From assembly GCA_021775835.1 (NCBI GenBank), contig JAJFHC010000058.1, positions 1 to 28,877 on the forward strand: DNA of 28,877 nt. Direction: 5' to 3'. The translations under genes and the position numbers were made by a program. This document shows positions 22,158 through 28,877 of the stretch, one piece after another. A model generated the notes under the pieces. That model was not told where the DNA came from and made no database searches. It was given only the letters and a program-made list of their open reading frames with translations. The stretch comes from Hyphomicrobiales bacterium (GTDB lineage: Bacteria; Pseudomonadota; Alphaproteobacteria; Rhizobiales; JAJFHC01). The first letter of the stretch is position 1. Each line of letters opens with the position of its first letter.

Positions 22158-23177
22158 ATGAAAGCCGTTGCCCTGACCCAGTATCTGCCGATCGCTGAGC
22201 CCACGTCGTTTATTGATGCCGATCTGCCTAAACCGGTACCCGCCGGCCGCGACCTGCTGATTGCCGTGAAGGCGGTCGCCGTCAATCCGGTCGACACCAA
22301 GGTTCGCGCCGGCCGCGGCAATCAGGGCGTGACGGAGGACCCGCCACGCGTCATCGGCTGGGACGCAAGCGGTGTCGTCGAAGCCGCCGGCGAGGCGGTG
22401 ACCCTGTTCCAGCCAGGCGATGAAGTCTGGTACGCCGGCGACATTACGCGGCCCGGCTGCAATTCCCAGTTTCAGGTCGTCGACGAACGCATTGTCGGTC
22501 GCAAGCCGGACTCCCTGAGCCATGCCGAGGCGGCAGCTCTCCCGCTGACCACGATCACGGCCTACGAGGCCTTCTTCGACCGCCTGGGGATTGACCGGGA
22601 CGGCGCGGACAAGGGGCAGTCGATCCTGATCATCGGCGCCGGCGGCGGGGTCGGGTCGATCGGCATCCAGCTCGCGAAACACGCCGGCCTGGTCGTGATC
22701 GCCACGTCGTCACGGTCCGAAACGACGGCCTGGGTGAAAGAGCTTGGCTCGAACCATGTGGTCAACCATCGCGAAGACATGGTCTCCCAGGTTCGTGACC
22801 TTGGCCTCGAGCATGTTGATCACATCGCGATCTTCAACGACATGCGCCACTGGGCGACGGCGGTGGAACTGATCCGCCCGCAAGGCGGCATTGTCACGAT
22901 TGACGACACCAACCTGCCGATGCCCATGGAAACCATGAAGACGAAAGCCGCCAGCCTGCACTGGGAGTTCATGTTCGCCCGCGCCATGCACCAGACCTCC
23001 GACATGATCGAACAGCACAGGTTGCTGACATGGGTGGCGGCCGAAATCGATGCCGGCCGCATGCGCACGACTGTCAGCGAAGTTCTCTCGCCGATCAACG
23101 CCGCCAACATGCGCGAGGCCCACCGCCTGATCGAAACCGGCAAGGCAAAGGGAAAGATCGTCATTGAGGGGTTCTAA
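22158..23177 (+). CDS. Zinc-type alcohol dehydrogenase family (MDR) oxidoreductase
   Basis: A 339-residue MDR protein of the zinc-binding alcohol dehydrogenase-like group: AVAVNPVDTKVRAG, then VIGWDASGVVEAAG, then LPLTTITAYEAFFDRL and the Rossmann loop IIGAGGGVGSIGIQLAKHAG at about residues 155-174. It lacks the catalytic Cys/His zinc set of true alcohol dehydrogenases, so reduction of quinones or enals is the likely reaction. GGAG lies 7 bases before the ATG. Pairing with a divergent HxlR regulator suggests induction by thiol-reactive compounds. It differs clearly from the MDR enzyme at 5376-6479. Confidence 0.92.
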   Translation: MKAVALTQYLPIAEPTSFIDADLPKPVPAGRDLLIAVKAVAVNPVDTKVRAGRGNQGVTEDPPRVIGWDASGVVEAAGEAVTLFQPGDEVWYAGDITRPGCNSQFQVVDERIVGRKPDSLSHAEAAALPLTTITAYEAFFDRLGIDRDGADKGQSILIIGAGGGVGSIGIQLAKHAGLVVIATSSRSETTAWVKELGSNHVVNHREDMVSQVRDLGLEHVDHIAIFNDMRHWATAVELIRPQGGIVTIDDTNLPMPMETMKTKAASLHWEFMFARAMHQTSDMIEQHRLLTWVAAEIDAGRMRTTVSEVLSPINAANMREAHRLIETGKAKGKIVIEGF

Positions 23178-23202
23178 CGCCCGGCGTAATGCGCCGCCCG
23201 TC

Positions 23203-23949
23203 TCACTTGCAAGAAACTTTGCCGCCGTCATGGTGCGGTATTCTTTCGACCAGCGACAGTGTGCGTGCGATCTCCGGGTGCTGGCGCAGGCAGGCTGGGT
23301 TTACGTCGAGCTTTCCCCTGGCGGGCAAGCCCGCGGAGCCGGTCGGGATCTGCCCTTCTGCCACATCCCAGTGCAGGCGTTTGGTCGCACCATGATCCGC
23401 CCGTGTGCAATCCGCCAGGTCTTGCGTATTGAGAGCGCGCAGCGCGTCAAGTGCCCGGCGCACATCGATCAGGTTGTTTGCCTTGATCCCGGCAGAACAG
23501 ACCTTGTTTTCCGGAGCCGGGCCGGTCTGTTCCCACGTGCGCGCCTTTGAGTCCACGTGCATCTTGACGAACAGGTAGGGGTCACTGGAATTGATCCGTT
23601 CCATGGTGACGGAAAACGTGCCGGCCGGTTCAAACGCTGTGTCCGGTTCGCGCTCGGCAGCGGCCTTCATCAGGGCAATCACTGTCAGCGCCAGATAGAA
23701 AAGCAGCACCGGACAGCCAATGATCAGAGCGGCGCGGGCCAGGTTCTTCTGCTGCAGCCGGAACGCGGCAACTGCACCGGCAATGGCGAAACCGGCAAAA
23801 CCCAGAATGCCGTACATCAGCACCATGGCCCCACCGGCAAGACCCGAATTCCTCGGCACGAAGAAAGCGGCACCCGCCCAGAAACCCAGATAGGCGCCGA
23901 GCAGGCCTGTGCTGACGATCAACAGACTGCGCCAGAGGAACGTTTTCAT
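23203..23949 (-). CDS. Membrane protein of unknown function
   Basis: A 248-residue protein with three N-terminal membrane segments (about 5-32, 38-60 and 72-95). A largely soluble C-terminal part of about 150 residues follows, with three conserved-looking cysteines and a final CK. I do not recognise the family. The start at 23949 is chosen because GGGGAG lies 7 bases upstream; the frame extends ten codons further. It is the last gene on the leftward strand, about 60 bases after the permease gene, so it may belong to that operon and could be an accessory or sensor, though this is not shown. Confidence 0.75.
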   Translation of the reverse strand: MKTFLWRSLLIVSTGLLGAYLGFWAGAAFFVPRNSGLAGGAMVLMYGILGFAGFAIAGAVAAFRLQQKNLARAALIIGCPVLLFYLALTVIALMKAAAEREPDTAFEPAGTFSVTMERINSSDPYLFVKMHVDSKARTWEQTGPAPENKVCSAGIKANNLIDVRRALDALRALNTQDLADCTRADHGATKRLHWDVAEGQIPTGSAGLPARGKLDVNPACLRQHPEIARTLSLVERIPHHDGGKVSCK

Positions 23950-24010
23950 GGTTTGACTCCCCAGTTTGCGCAAGCGCATACACCCCGTGAATCAGGCATG
24001 GTGCTGGTGT

Positions 24011-25426
24011 TCAGACGGGATCGTCGTTCTTGTGACCGGCAAGACCGCCGGCGATTTCCTCGACCTGTTCGTCGGCCAGTTCTTCCGGCAGGATCAGGTT
24101 CAGAACGATCGCGATGAACGCGGCCGGCAGCAGTCCCGACGTCATCAGTGCCTTGGCAGTGCCCGGCAGGTGCTGCAGGGCGCCCGGTTCGAGCTGGAGG
24201 CCCAGGCCGATGGAGATCGCGATCGCGAAGATCACCATGTTGCGCCGGTTCCAGTTGACGTCCGACAGCATCGACACGCCGGCGGCGACAACCATGCCGA
24301 ACATGACGATCACGCCACCGCCCAGCACTTCGATCGGGATGGTCGAGATGACAGCGCCGACTTTCGGGACCAGTCCGCACATGATCAGGAAGATCGCGCC
24401 GATGGTCACGACCGTCCGGCTCATGACGCCGGTCATCGCGATCAGGCCCACATTCTGGGAAAACGAGGTGTTCGGCAGGGATCCGAAGATGCCGGCTACC
24501 GCTGTGCCCAGACCATCCGCCCAGGTCGCCCCGGTGATTTCGTCGGCGGTCGCCTCGCGGCCCGCACCGCCCTTGGTGATGCCTGAGACGTCACCGACGG
24601 TCTCGATCGCCGAGATGAACGCCATCAGGCAGAAACCGATCACCGCGGCAAGGCTGAACTCGAATCCGAAGTGGAACGGATCGGGCAGGGCGAAGGTGGC
24701 GGCCCGGCCCACATTGCCGAAATTCACCATGCCCATCGTCCAGGCAACCCCGTAACCGGCAACCAGGCCGATGAGCACGGCAGCTACCGACCACATGCCC
24801 CGGGTAAAGAACTTGACACCGAGGGTGACGAATATGACGACCAGCGCCACGAACCAGTTGGACGCGCTGCCATATTCGGGTTTGCCGATGGCAGGCACGC
24901 CGCCGGCTGCATACTGGATGCCGACCTTGACCAGCGCCAGGCCGATCATCGTGACCACGAGCCCGGTGACCAGCGGCGGCAGGGCAAACCGGATGCGGCC
25001 GATGAAAAGGGCCAGAAAAGCATGGAACAGCCCGCCGATAATGACGCCGCCCATCAGCGCCGCCATGGCGTCGACACCCTTGCCGGCAACCAGGGGAATC
25101 ATGATCGGAATGAAGGCAAAGCTGGTGCCCTGGACGATCGGCAGACGGGCCCCGACCGGGCCGAACCCGATCGTCTGAAGCAGTGTCGCCACGCCGGCAA
25201 ACAGGATTGCCATCTGGATCATGTAGATCAGGTTGTGGAAATCGGGCGAGTTCGAGCCGAAACCGAACCCTGCTGCACCGGCAATGATGATCGCCGGGGT
25301 CACGTTGGAGACAAACATCGCCAGCACATGCTGGATGCCGAGTGGAATCGCCAGGGCGATGGGCGGCGTGTGGTTGGGGTCTCTCAGTTGTTCCGGTGTC
25401 CCCAGTGCTGCATTTCCGCCGGCCAT
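24011..25426 (-). CDS. NCS2-family purine-type permease
   Basis: A 471-residue inner-membrane permease of the nucleobase:cation symporter-2 (NAT) family with about 14 hydrophobic segments. Family marks are H33 in IQHVLAMF (segment 1), E275 in AIETVGDV (segment 8) and the signature SQNVGLIAMTG with Q324-N325 and T332-G333. A glutamine, where uracil permeases have glutamate, points to a purine such as xanthine or urate. AAGGGGAG precedes the ATG by 6 bases. It lies 13 bases after the PLP enzyme gene. Proton or sodium coupling is expected from the family, and uptake of a purine-like compound for the operon is inferred. Confidence 0.92.
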   Translation of the reverse strand: MAGGNAALGTPEQLRDPNHTPPIALAIPLGIQHVLAMFVSNVTPAIIIAGAAGFGFGSNSPDFHNLIYMIQMAILFAGVATLLQTIGFGPVGARLPIVQGTSFAFIPIMIPLVAGKGVDAMAALMGGVIIGGLFHAFLALFIGRIRFALPPLVTGLVVTMIGLALVKVGIQYAAGGVPAIGKPEYGSASNWFVALVVIFVTLGVKFFTRGMWSVAAVLIGLVAGYGVAWTMGMVNFGNVGRAATFALPDPFHFGFEFSLAAVIGFCLMAFISAIETVGDVSGITKGGAGREATADEITGATWADGLGTAVAGIFGSLPNTSFSQNVGLIAMTGVMSRTVVTIGAIFLIMCGLVPKVGAVISTIPIEVLGGGVIVMFGMVVAAGVSMLSDVNWNRRNMVIFAIAISIGLGLQLEPGALQHLPGTAKALMTSGLLPAAFIAIVLNLILPEELADEQVEEIAGGLAGHKNDDPV

Positions 25427-25439
25427 GGTGTTCTCCCCT

Positions 25440-26423
25440 TCATCGAACGTTGTCCGGTACAGTGCCAGAATTCATCCAGTTCTCAAAGTCGTTCGGGGCC
25501 ACGTTGCTGCCGCACAGGACAGTCGCCACGGTCTGACCGCGAAACCGGTCCGGATTTTCCAGAATATAGGCGACGCCCAGGGCCGCGGCGGGTTCGACGA
25601 TCAGGCCGGAATGTTCATAAAGCAGCCTCATGCCTTCAATGATGCTGTCTTCCTTGACCAGCAGGGCATCGTCCGCAATCTCAATCAGGTCCGCCAATAC
25701 GGCGGGGATCGTGTACCTTCCGGCCACACCATCGGCAATCGTGTCGGGCGGGCCGGAGTCGACCACCTTTCCGGCCAGATAGGACCGGGTCAGGGCCGGT
25801 GCGTTTTGCGGCTGGACGCAAACAACCTTTGTGTCCGGGTTGTGGGATTTCATGGCGACCCCGATGCCGGTTGCCATCGCTCCCGCACCCAGTGAAATCA
25901 GGACGGAATCGAGAGGGAACGGCAGACGGCCCAGTTCCAGGCCGATCGTCCCCGCCCCTTCGCAGGTGTCGAGGTTCTTGCTGTCCTCGACCAGAAAGGC
26001 GCCGGTCCTGGCAGAATGGTCAATGGCTGCCTCGAGAGCTTCCTCAATCTGTCCGTCGACCAGCAGGACATCGGCTCCCAGGGCCTTCATGCGCTCGACT
26101 TTATGGGGATTGGCAGAGGCGGACGCCGTCACGGTGACATCGAATCCCCGGTTGTTTCCACAATAGGCCAGCGCCTGGCCGAGGTTTCCGGCACTGGCAC
26201 ACACCACCGATCTGGGTCCGGAGGCGGCTTCAAGTCCGGCCAGCACGGTTTCGGTGCCCCGTCCCTTGAAACAGCGGACCGGGTTCAGGGTCTCCACCTT
26301 CAGGACAATGCGGCAACCGAGTATCTTGCTGAGGTGGGGGCAAACATACTGGGGCGTGTCCTTGAACACCGGGTCGATATGGCCGACGGCAGTCCTGATG
26401 CGGTCGATGTTGAGTCTTGTCAT
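25440..26423 (-). CDS. Fold-type II PLP-dependent enzyme, threonine dehydratase-like
   Basis: A 327-residue enzyme of the tryptophan synthase beta superfamily. The PLP lysine is K53 in NPVRCFKGRG, the substrate/phosphate loop is SAGNLGQ at 77-83, and a glycine-rich loop SLGAGAMATG lies at about residue 177. Family members such as threonine/serine dehydratase, threo-3-hydroxyaspartate ammonia-lyase and diaminopropionate ammonia-lyase release ammonia by elimination. No ACT regulatory domain is present, so it is the short, catabolic type. It begins 4 bases after the acetyltransferase stop and ends 13 bases before the permease, so co-transcription is likely. Substrate unknown. Confidence 0.9.
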   Translation of the reverse strand: MTRLNIDRIRTAVGHIDPVFKDTPQYVCPHLSKILGCRIVLKVETLNPVRCFKGRGTETVLAGLEAASGPRSVVCASAGNLGQALAYCGNNRGFDVTVTASASANPHKVERMKALGADVLLVDGQIEEALEAAIDHSARTGAFLVEDSKNLDTCEGAGTIGLELGRLPFPLDSVLISLGAGAMATGIGVAMKSHNPDTKVVCVQPQNAPALTRSYLAGKVVDSGPPDTIADGVAGRYTIPAVLADLIEIADDALLVKEDSIIEGMRLLYEHSGLIVEPAAALGVAYILENPDRFRGQTVATVLCGSNVAPNDFENWMNSGTVPDNVR

Positions 26424-26427
26424 GAGG

Positions 26428-26904
26428 TCACTTTGTGGGCAACGGCTGCTCCGGCGGCGTTCTCTGCAGCGTGAGCACCTGGTCGTCGTCTTCCATCACA
26501 CCGGTCGCCTGCCAACCGAAATGTTCGTAGAAGCCGGTCGCCCGGACATCCGGGTCGGGATTGGCAAGCAACCAGATCTCCTTGTGGCCCAGCGAGAAAA
26601 GCCAGTCCTGGGCAAGCTTCAGCAAGGACCCGCCTACGCCCTGTCCTTCGTAATCGGGGAGAACGGCCACCACCTCGATTTCACCATTTGATCCGTTGCC
26701 CATTGCAACCCCGACAACGTTTCCATCATCTTCGCACAACCAGCCTCTGGTCTGCACGGTCAGCGAGTGCGCTATGGACTGTGGGGTGATGCCGTAGTCT
26801 TCTTCCAGTTCCTCCAGGGTGATGGCGTTCTCCTTCGTCGAGAACCGGACGGCGAGGACAGCGGGGATGTCCCCGGGCTGCATTTGGCGATTACTGAGTG
26901 GCAT
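26428..26904 (-). CDS. GNAT family N-acetyltransferase
   Basis: A 158-residue GNAT acetyltransferase. The acetyl-CoA loop is VLPDYEGQGVGGSLLKLA (the Q/R-x-x-G-x-G/A motif) at about residues 81-98, followed by the LLANPDPDVRATGFYEHFGW region with the tyrosine used as general acid in many members. It should transfer an acetyl group to an amine, perhaps to handle an intermediate of the operon. The start at 26904 has AGAAG 4 bases upstream. It lies 52 bases after the amine oxidase stop and 4 bases before the PLP enzyme gene. Confidence 0.9.
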   Translation of the reverse strand: MPLSNRQMQPGDIPAVLAVRFSTKENAITLEELEEDYGITPQSIAHSLTVQTRGWLCEDDGNVVGVAMGNGSNGEIEVVAVLPDYEGQGVGGSLLKLAQDWLFSLGHKEIWLLANPDPDVRATGFYEHFGWQATGVMEDDDQVLTLQRTPPEQPLPTK

Positions 26905-26956
26905 GGTTCTTCTGCCTGTTCACGTTCGTGCGGGTGCCAGAGTCTGCACCTGTATG

Positions 26957-28201
26957 TTAACCCATGCTTGCAGCAATGGCTTCCGCGGCTGAGACGCCCG
27001 ACAGGTAGGCGCCGTGAGCGGTGGCGTAGAACTCCGACGACGTGGCTTCACCGGCAAAATGGATCCGGTCCTCCAGCGGTTCCGCGAGCCGGCGGCGCTG
27101 ATGGGCCTGGCCCGGCAGGGCGACGGAGTAGGCGCCTCTGACCCAGGGGTCTCCGCCCCATGCGGTAACGATTGAAGCCGTCACGTGCTTGGTGATGTCG
27201 GTGCCGTACACCGCTTGCAGTTTCTTTTCCACGTAATCGATCGAAGCCTGCTGGCCGGCCCGCTCCAGCCAGTCGGCGAACCGGCCGGAGGTGATGCCCA
27301 CTACATAATCGTAGCCAAACGGGCGGATGGAGAACGCCATCGGCACGTCGTCCAGCACGTCCGTGGTGAAACCGGATGACGCGTCGGGGCCGAAGACGTC
27401 CCGGTCGAAGGCGAGGCCGATGCGGTTGTAGTTGCCGAGCGGCAACCCGGCGACGGCCTCGTGTTTCCAGTCCGGCAGGTCCGGGGTAAAGCGGATGTCG
27501 CCTGCCGCCAGAATGCCGTTGGACACCGTCAGCAGCACGCGGCCTGCGGTAACCGTGCCTTTGGCGGTTTCCAGGATCACGCGGTTGCCGGACCAGTCGA
27601 TCGAGCGAACCGCGCTGTTCAGGGACACAGGCACCTCGGCACCGACCCTTGACAGCAAGGTTCCGTAACCGTCCTTCAACGGCCAGTTCTCATCCGTGTC
27701 GTTGTAGGCCAGCGAGTCAGTCGCCGAGATTTGATCGACGTCGAGGGAAGCGTCGAGCGAGCAGAAATAGTCGAACAAGGGCGTCCAGCGGTGTTCGCGT
27801 TCCGTTGCCTCGAAGATCGAACAGTCATCGTCGCTTGCCGCAATCTCTTGCATTCTGGCTTGCTGGCGTTCGTGGAACTCTTCGAGATCGGCAAAATCCT
27901 CGTCGGTGATCCAGGCGCCGTCGCAATGGACGCCGCGCTCAAAACCGTCTTTCGTGTAGATGAGGCCAAACTTGTCGGCGAACCCGACAAAAGGATTGAG
28001 GGATGCCGAATGCATCCAGTGACAGCCCAGATCGAAAGGCACGCCCGGCAGTATTTCTTCGGTGTAGCCTCGCCCGCCGATCCGGTGCGAGGCTTCAAGC
28101 AGCACAAAAGTCTTGCCCAGGGCCGTCAACGTACGGGCCGCCCCCAGACCTGCTGCGCCCGCGCCGACGATGGCCACGTCGACGTCTGATGAAATTGACA
28201 T
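26957..28201 (-). CDS. FAD-dependent amine oxidase family oxidoreductase
   Basis: A 414-residue flavin amine oxidase-like protein. The Rossmann FAD motif is VAIVGAGAAGLGAA near residues 9-22, followed by the family motif LLEASHRIGGRG at about 34-45, and the C-terminal FAD contact FAGEATSSEFYATAHGAYLSG (quoted in part: HFAGEATSS). Such enzymes oxidise amines, polyamines or related compounds. The start at 28201 has AGGAAG 5 bases upstream; the frame is open 26 codons further. No signal peptide, so cytoplasmic. It heads a five-gene leftward operon with GNAT, PLP enzyme, purine-type permease and membrane protein. Confidence 0.92.
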   Translation of the reverse strand: MSISSDVDVAIVGAGAAGLGAARTLTALGKTFVLLEASHRIGGRGYTEEILPGVPFDLGCHWMHSASLNPFVGFADKFGLIYTKDGFERGVHCDGAWITDEDFADLEEFHERQQARMQEIAASDDDCSIFEATEREHRWTPLFDYFCSLDASLDVDQISATDSLAYNDTDENWPLKDGYGTLLSRVGAEVPVSLNSAVRSIDWSGNRVILETAKGTVTAGRVLLTVSNGILAAGDIRFTPDLPDWKHEAVAGLPLGNYNRIGLAFDRDVFGPDASSGFTTDVLDDVPMAFSIRPFGYDYVVGITSGRFADWLERAGQQASIDYVEKKLQAVYGTDITKHVTASIVTAWGGDPWVRGAYSVALPGQAHQRRRLAEPLEDRIHFAGEATSSEFYATAHGAYLSGVSAAEAIAASMG

Positions 28202-28511
28202 GTTGTCTTCCTGAACTGATGCTTCCGCGATCCGATGTACATACCTGCATTCCCGTGAATTGCAACCAGGGTCCGGCAAACGGCATTGCCGTCAGGAAGG
28301 TTCGAGGAAATTATGGATGGGTCGCTGAATTTGGGCTTCCTGGCCTCTCATCGGGGCAGCGGCATGCGGGCGGCGATGGACGCAATCGCACAGGGTTCGC
28401 TCCGAGCAAGAACCTGCGTCGTCATTTCAAACAACGCCGATGCGCCGGCACTCGCTTCCCAAACCGGTCGAGCCGTGAGAGGGTCGCAAACCTATGCTGT
28501 GGAGCTGGACC
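28202..28511. other. Divergent promoter region, no gene seen
   Basis: About 310 bases between the amine oxidase operon and the quinone reductase gene. An open frame at 28286-28615 on + overlaps the quinone reductase in another frame and has no domain. I see no clear palindrome. Confidence 0.5.
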
Positions 28512-28877
28512 ATGCACGTATTGACCGTACTCGACCATCCCAACCCGTCCTCGTTCAGCGCCGCTGTCGCCCGGCATTTTACCGCGGGGACCGAAGCGGC
28601 GGGGCATACGTCTGAGCTGGCGGACCTGCATGCGGAAGGCTTTGATCCTCGCTGGTCGATGGCCGACATAGAAGGCGACGACGGGGCAGCCGCGCCGGCG
28701 GACATTCTGAACGAACAGGCCCGGATCGCAAGGGCCGACGCAATCTGTTTTGTCTTTCCGCTTTTTTGGTGGGGCATGCCCGCAATGACCAAGGGCTGGG
28801 TCGATCGTGTCTGGTCCTGGGGCTGGGCCTACGATCAGTTGGATGACCCGGAGCGGTCACTTCAGCGACCGCGCACC
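28512..28877 (+). CDS. NAD(P)H quinone oxidoreductase, flavodoxin-like fold, cut by window end
   Basis: The first 122 codons are present; the frame is still open at the window edge. The N-terminus MHVLTVLDHPNPSSFSAAVA contains the flavin-phosphate loop (HPNPSSFS), and FPLFWWGMPAMTKGWVDRVW is the typical second motif of the quinone reductase/MdaB-KefF group (FPLFWWGMPA). GGAG lies 7 bases before the ATG at 28512. It should reduce quinones with NAD(P)H. It is divergent from the amine oxidase operon, so a shared regulator is possible. Full length would be about 180-250 residues in the family. Confidence 0.88.
   Translation, partial: MHVLTVLDHPNPSSFSAAVARHFTAGTEAAGHTSELADLHAEGFDPRWSMADIEGDDGAAAPADILNEQARIARADAICFVFPLFWWGMPAMTKGWVDRVWSWGWAYDQLDDPERSLQRPRT

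Noticed and set aside
24671..25642. 323-codon plus-strand open frame opposite the permease gene
   Set aside because: Antisense shadow: biased composition, no domain, and it runs across the end of the PLP enzyme gene.
28286..28615. 109-codon plus-strand frame before the quinone reductase
   Set aside because: It overlaps the quinone reductase start in another frame and has no domain or ribosome site.

Overview
The window looks like the chromosome of an alphaproteobacterium, most likely Hyphomicrobiales (Rhizobiales) or a close relative. The evidence is high GC with GC-rich third positions, many LysR/ArsR/HxlR regulators each paired with a small metabolic operon, a DUF1127 protein, a cyclase-TolB-like-TPR protein of the type abundant in rhizobia, and degenerate intergenic repeats. 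I see no rRNA, tRNA, CRISPR array or prophage. This placement rests on gene content only.

Region 1 (1-6.5 kb). A nearly complete IS110-family (IS1111-like) element opens the window; its transposase is broken by one in-frame amber codon. Leftward genes follow: an EctD-like PhyH dioxygenase, and upstream of it a three-gene overlapping operon (alpha/beta hydrolase, small YvaD-like membrane protein, amidase). A quinone-oxidoreductase-like MDR enzyme is divergent from that operon.

Region 2 (6.5-11.8 kb). An ArsR repressor and an Old Yellow Enzyme homologue form a unit with two copies of the same 16-bp near-palindrome, one before each gene. The arsR promoter geometry implies a leaderless mRNA. A small exported protein is divergent from a LysR regulator whose 3' end runs out of frame into a remnant of a second MDR oxidoreductase gene. 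A predicted adenylate cyclase with TolB-like and TPR domains follows.

Region 3 (11.8-17.2 kb). This is accessory in character. A membrane-anchored pentapeptide-repeat protein is flanked by two degenerate direct copies of a ~102-bp repeat. After a ~740-bp non-coding stretch come an autotransporter-type outer-membrane protein, a strong terminator and a free-standing class I glutamine amidotransferase.

Region 4 (17.2-23.2 kb). A DUF1127-EamA transporter-GST operon is divergent from a GcvA-like LysR gene. Then come a short sterol-desaturase-like membrane protein, a 70-aa conserved-looking protein, and a divergent HxlR regulator/MDR oxidoreductase pair with an inverted repeat between them.

Region 5 (23.2-28.9 kb). 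A five-gene leftward operon encodes an FAD amine oxidase-like enzyme, a GNAT acetyltransferase, a fold-type II PLP enzyme, a purine-type NCS2 permease and a small membrane protein. It reads as uptake and oxidative/deaminating breakdown of a nitrogenous compound. A flavodoxin-fold quinone reductase starts divergently and is cut by the window end.

No fully new system stands out. The best candidates for follow-up are the ArsR/OYE operator pair, the LysR-MDR junction, the repeat-flanked pentapeptide gene and the purine-permease catabolic operon.
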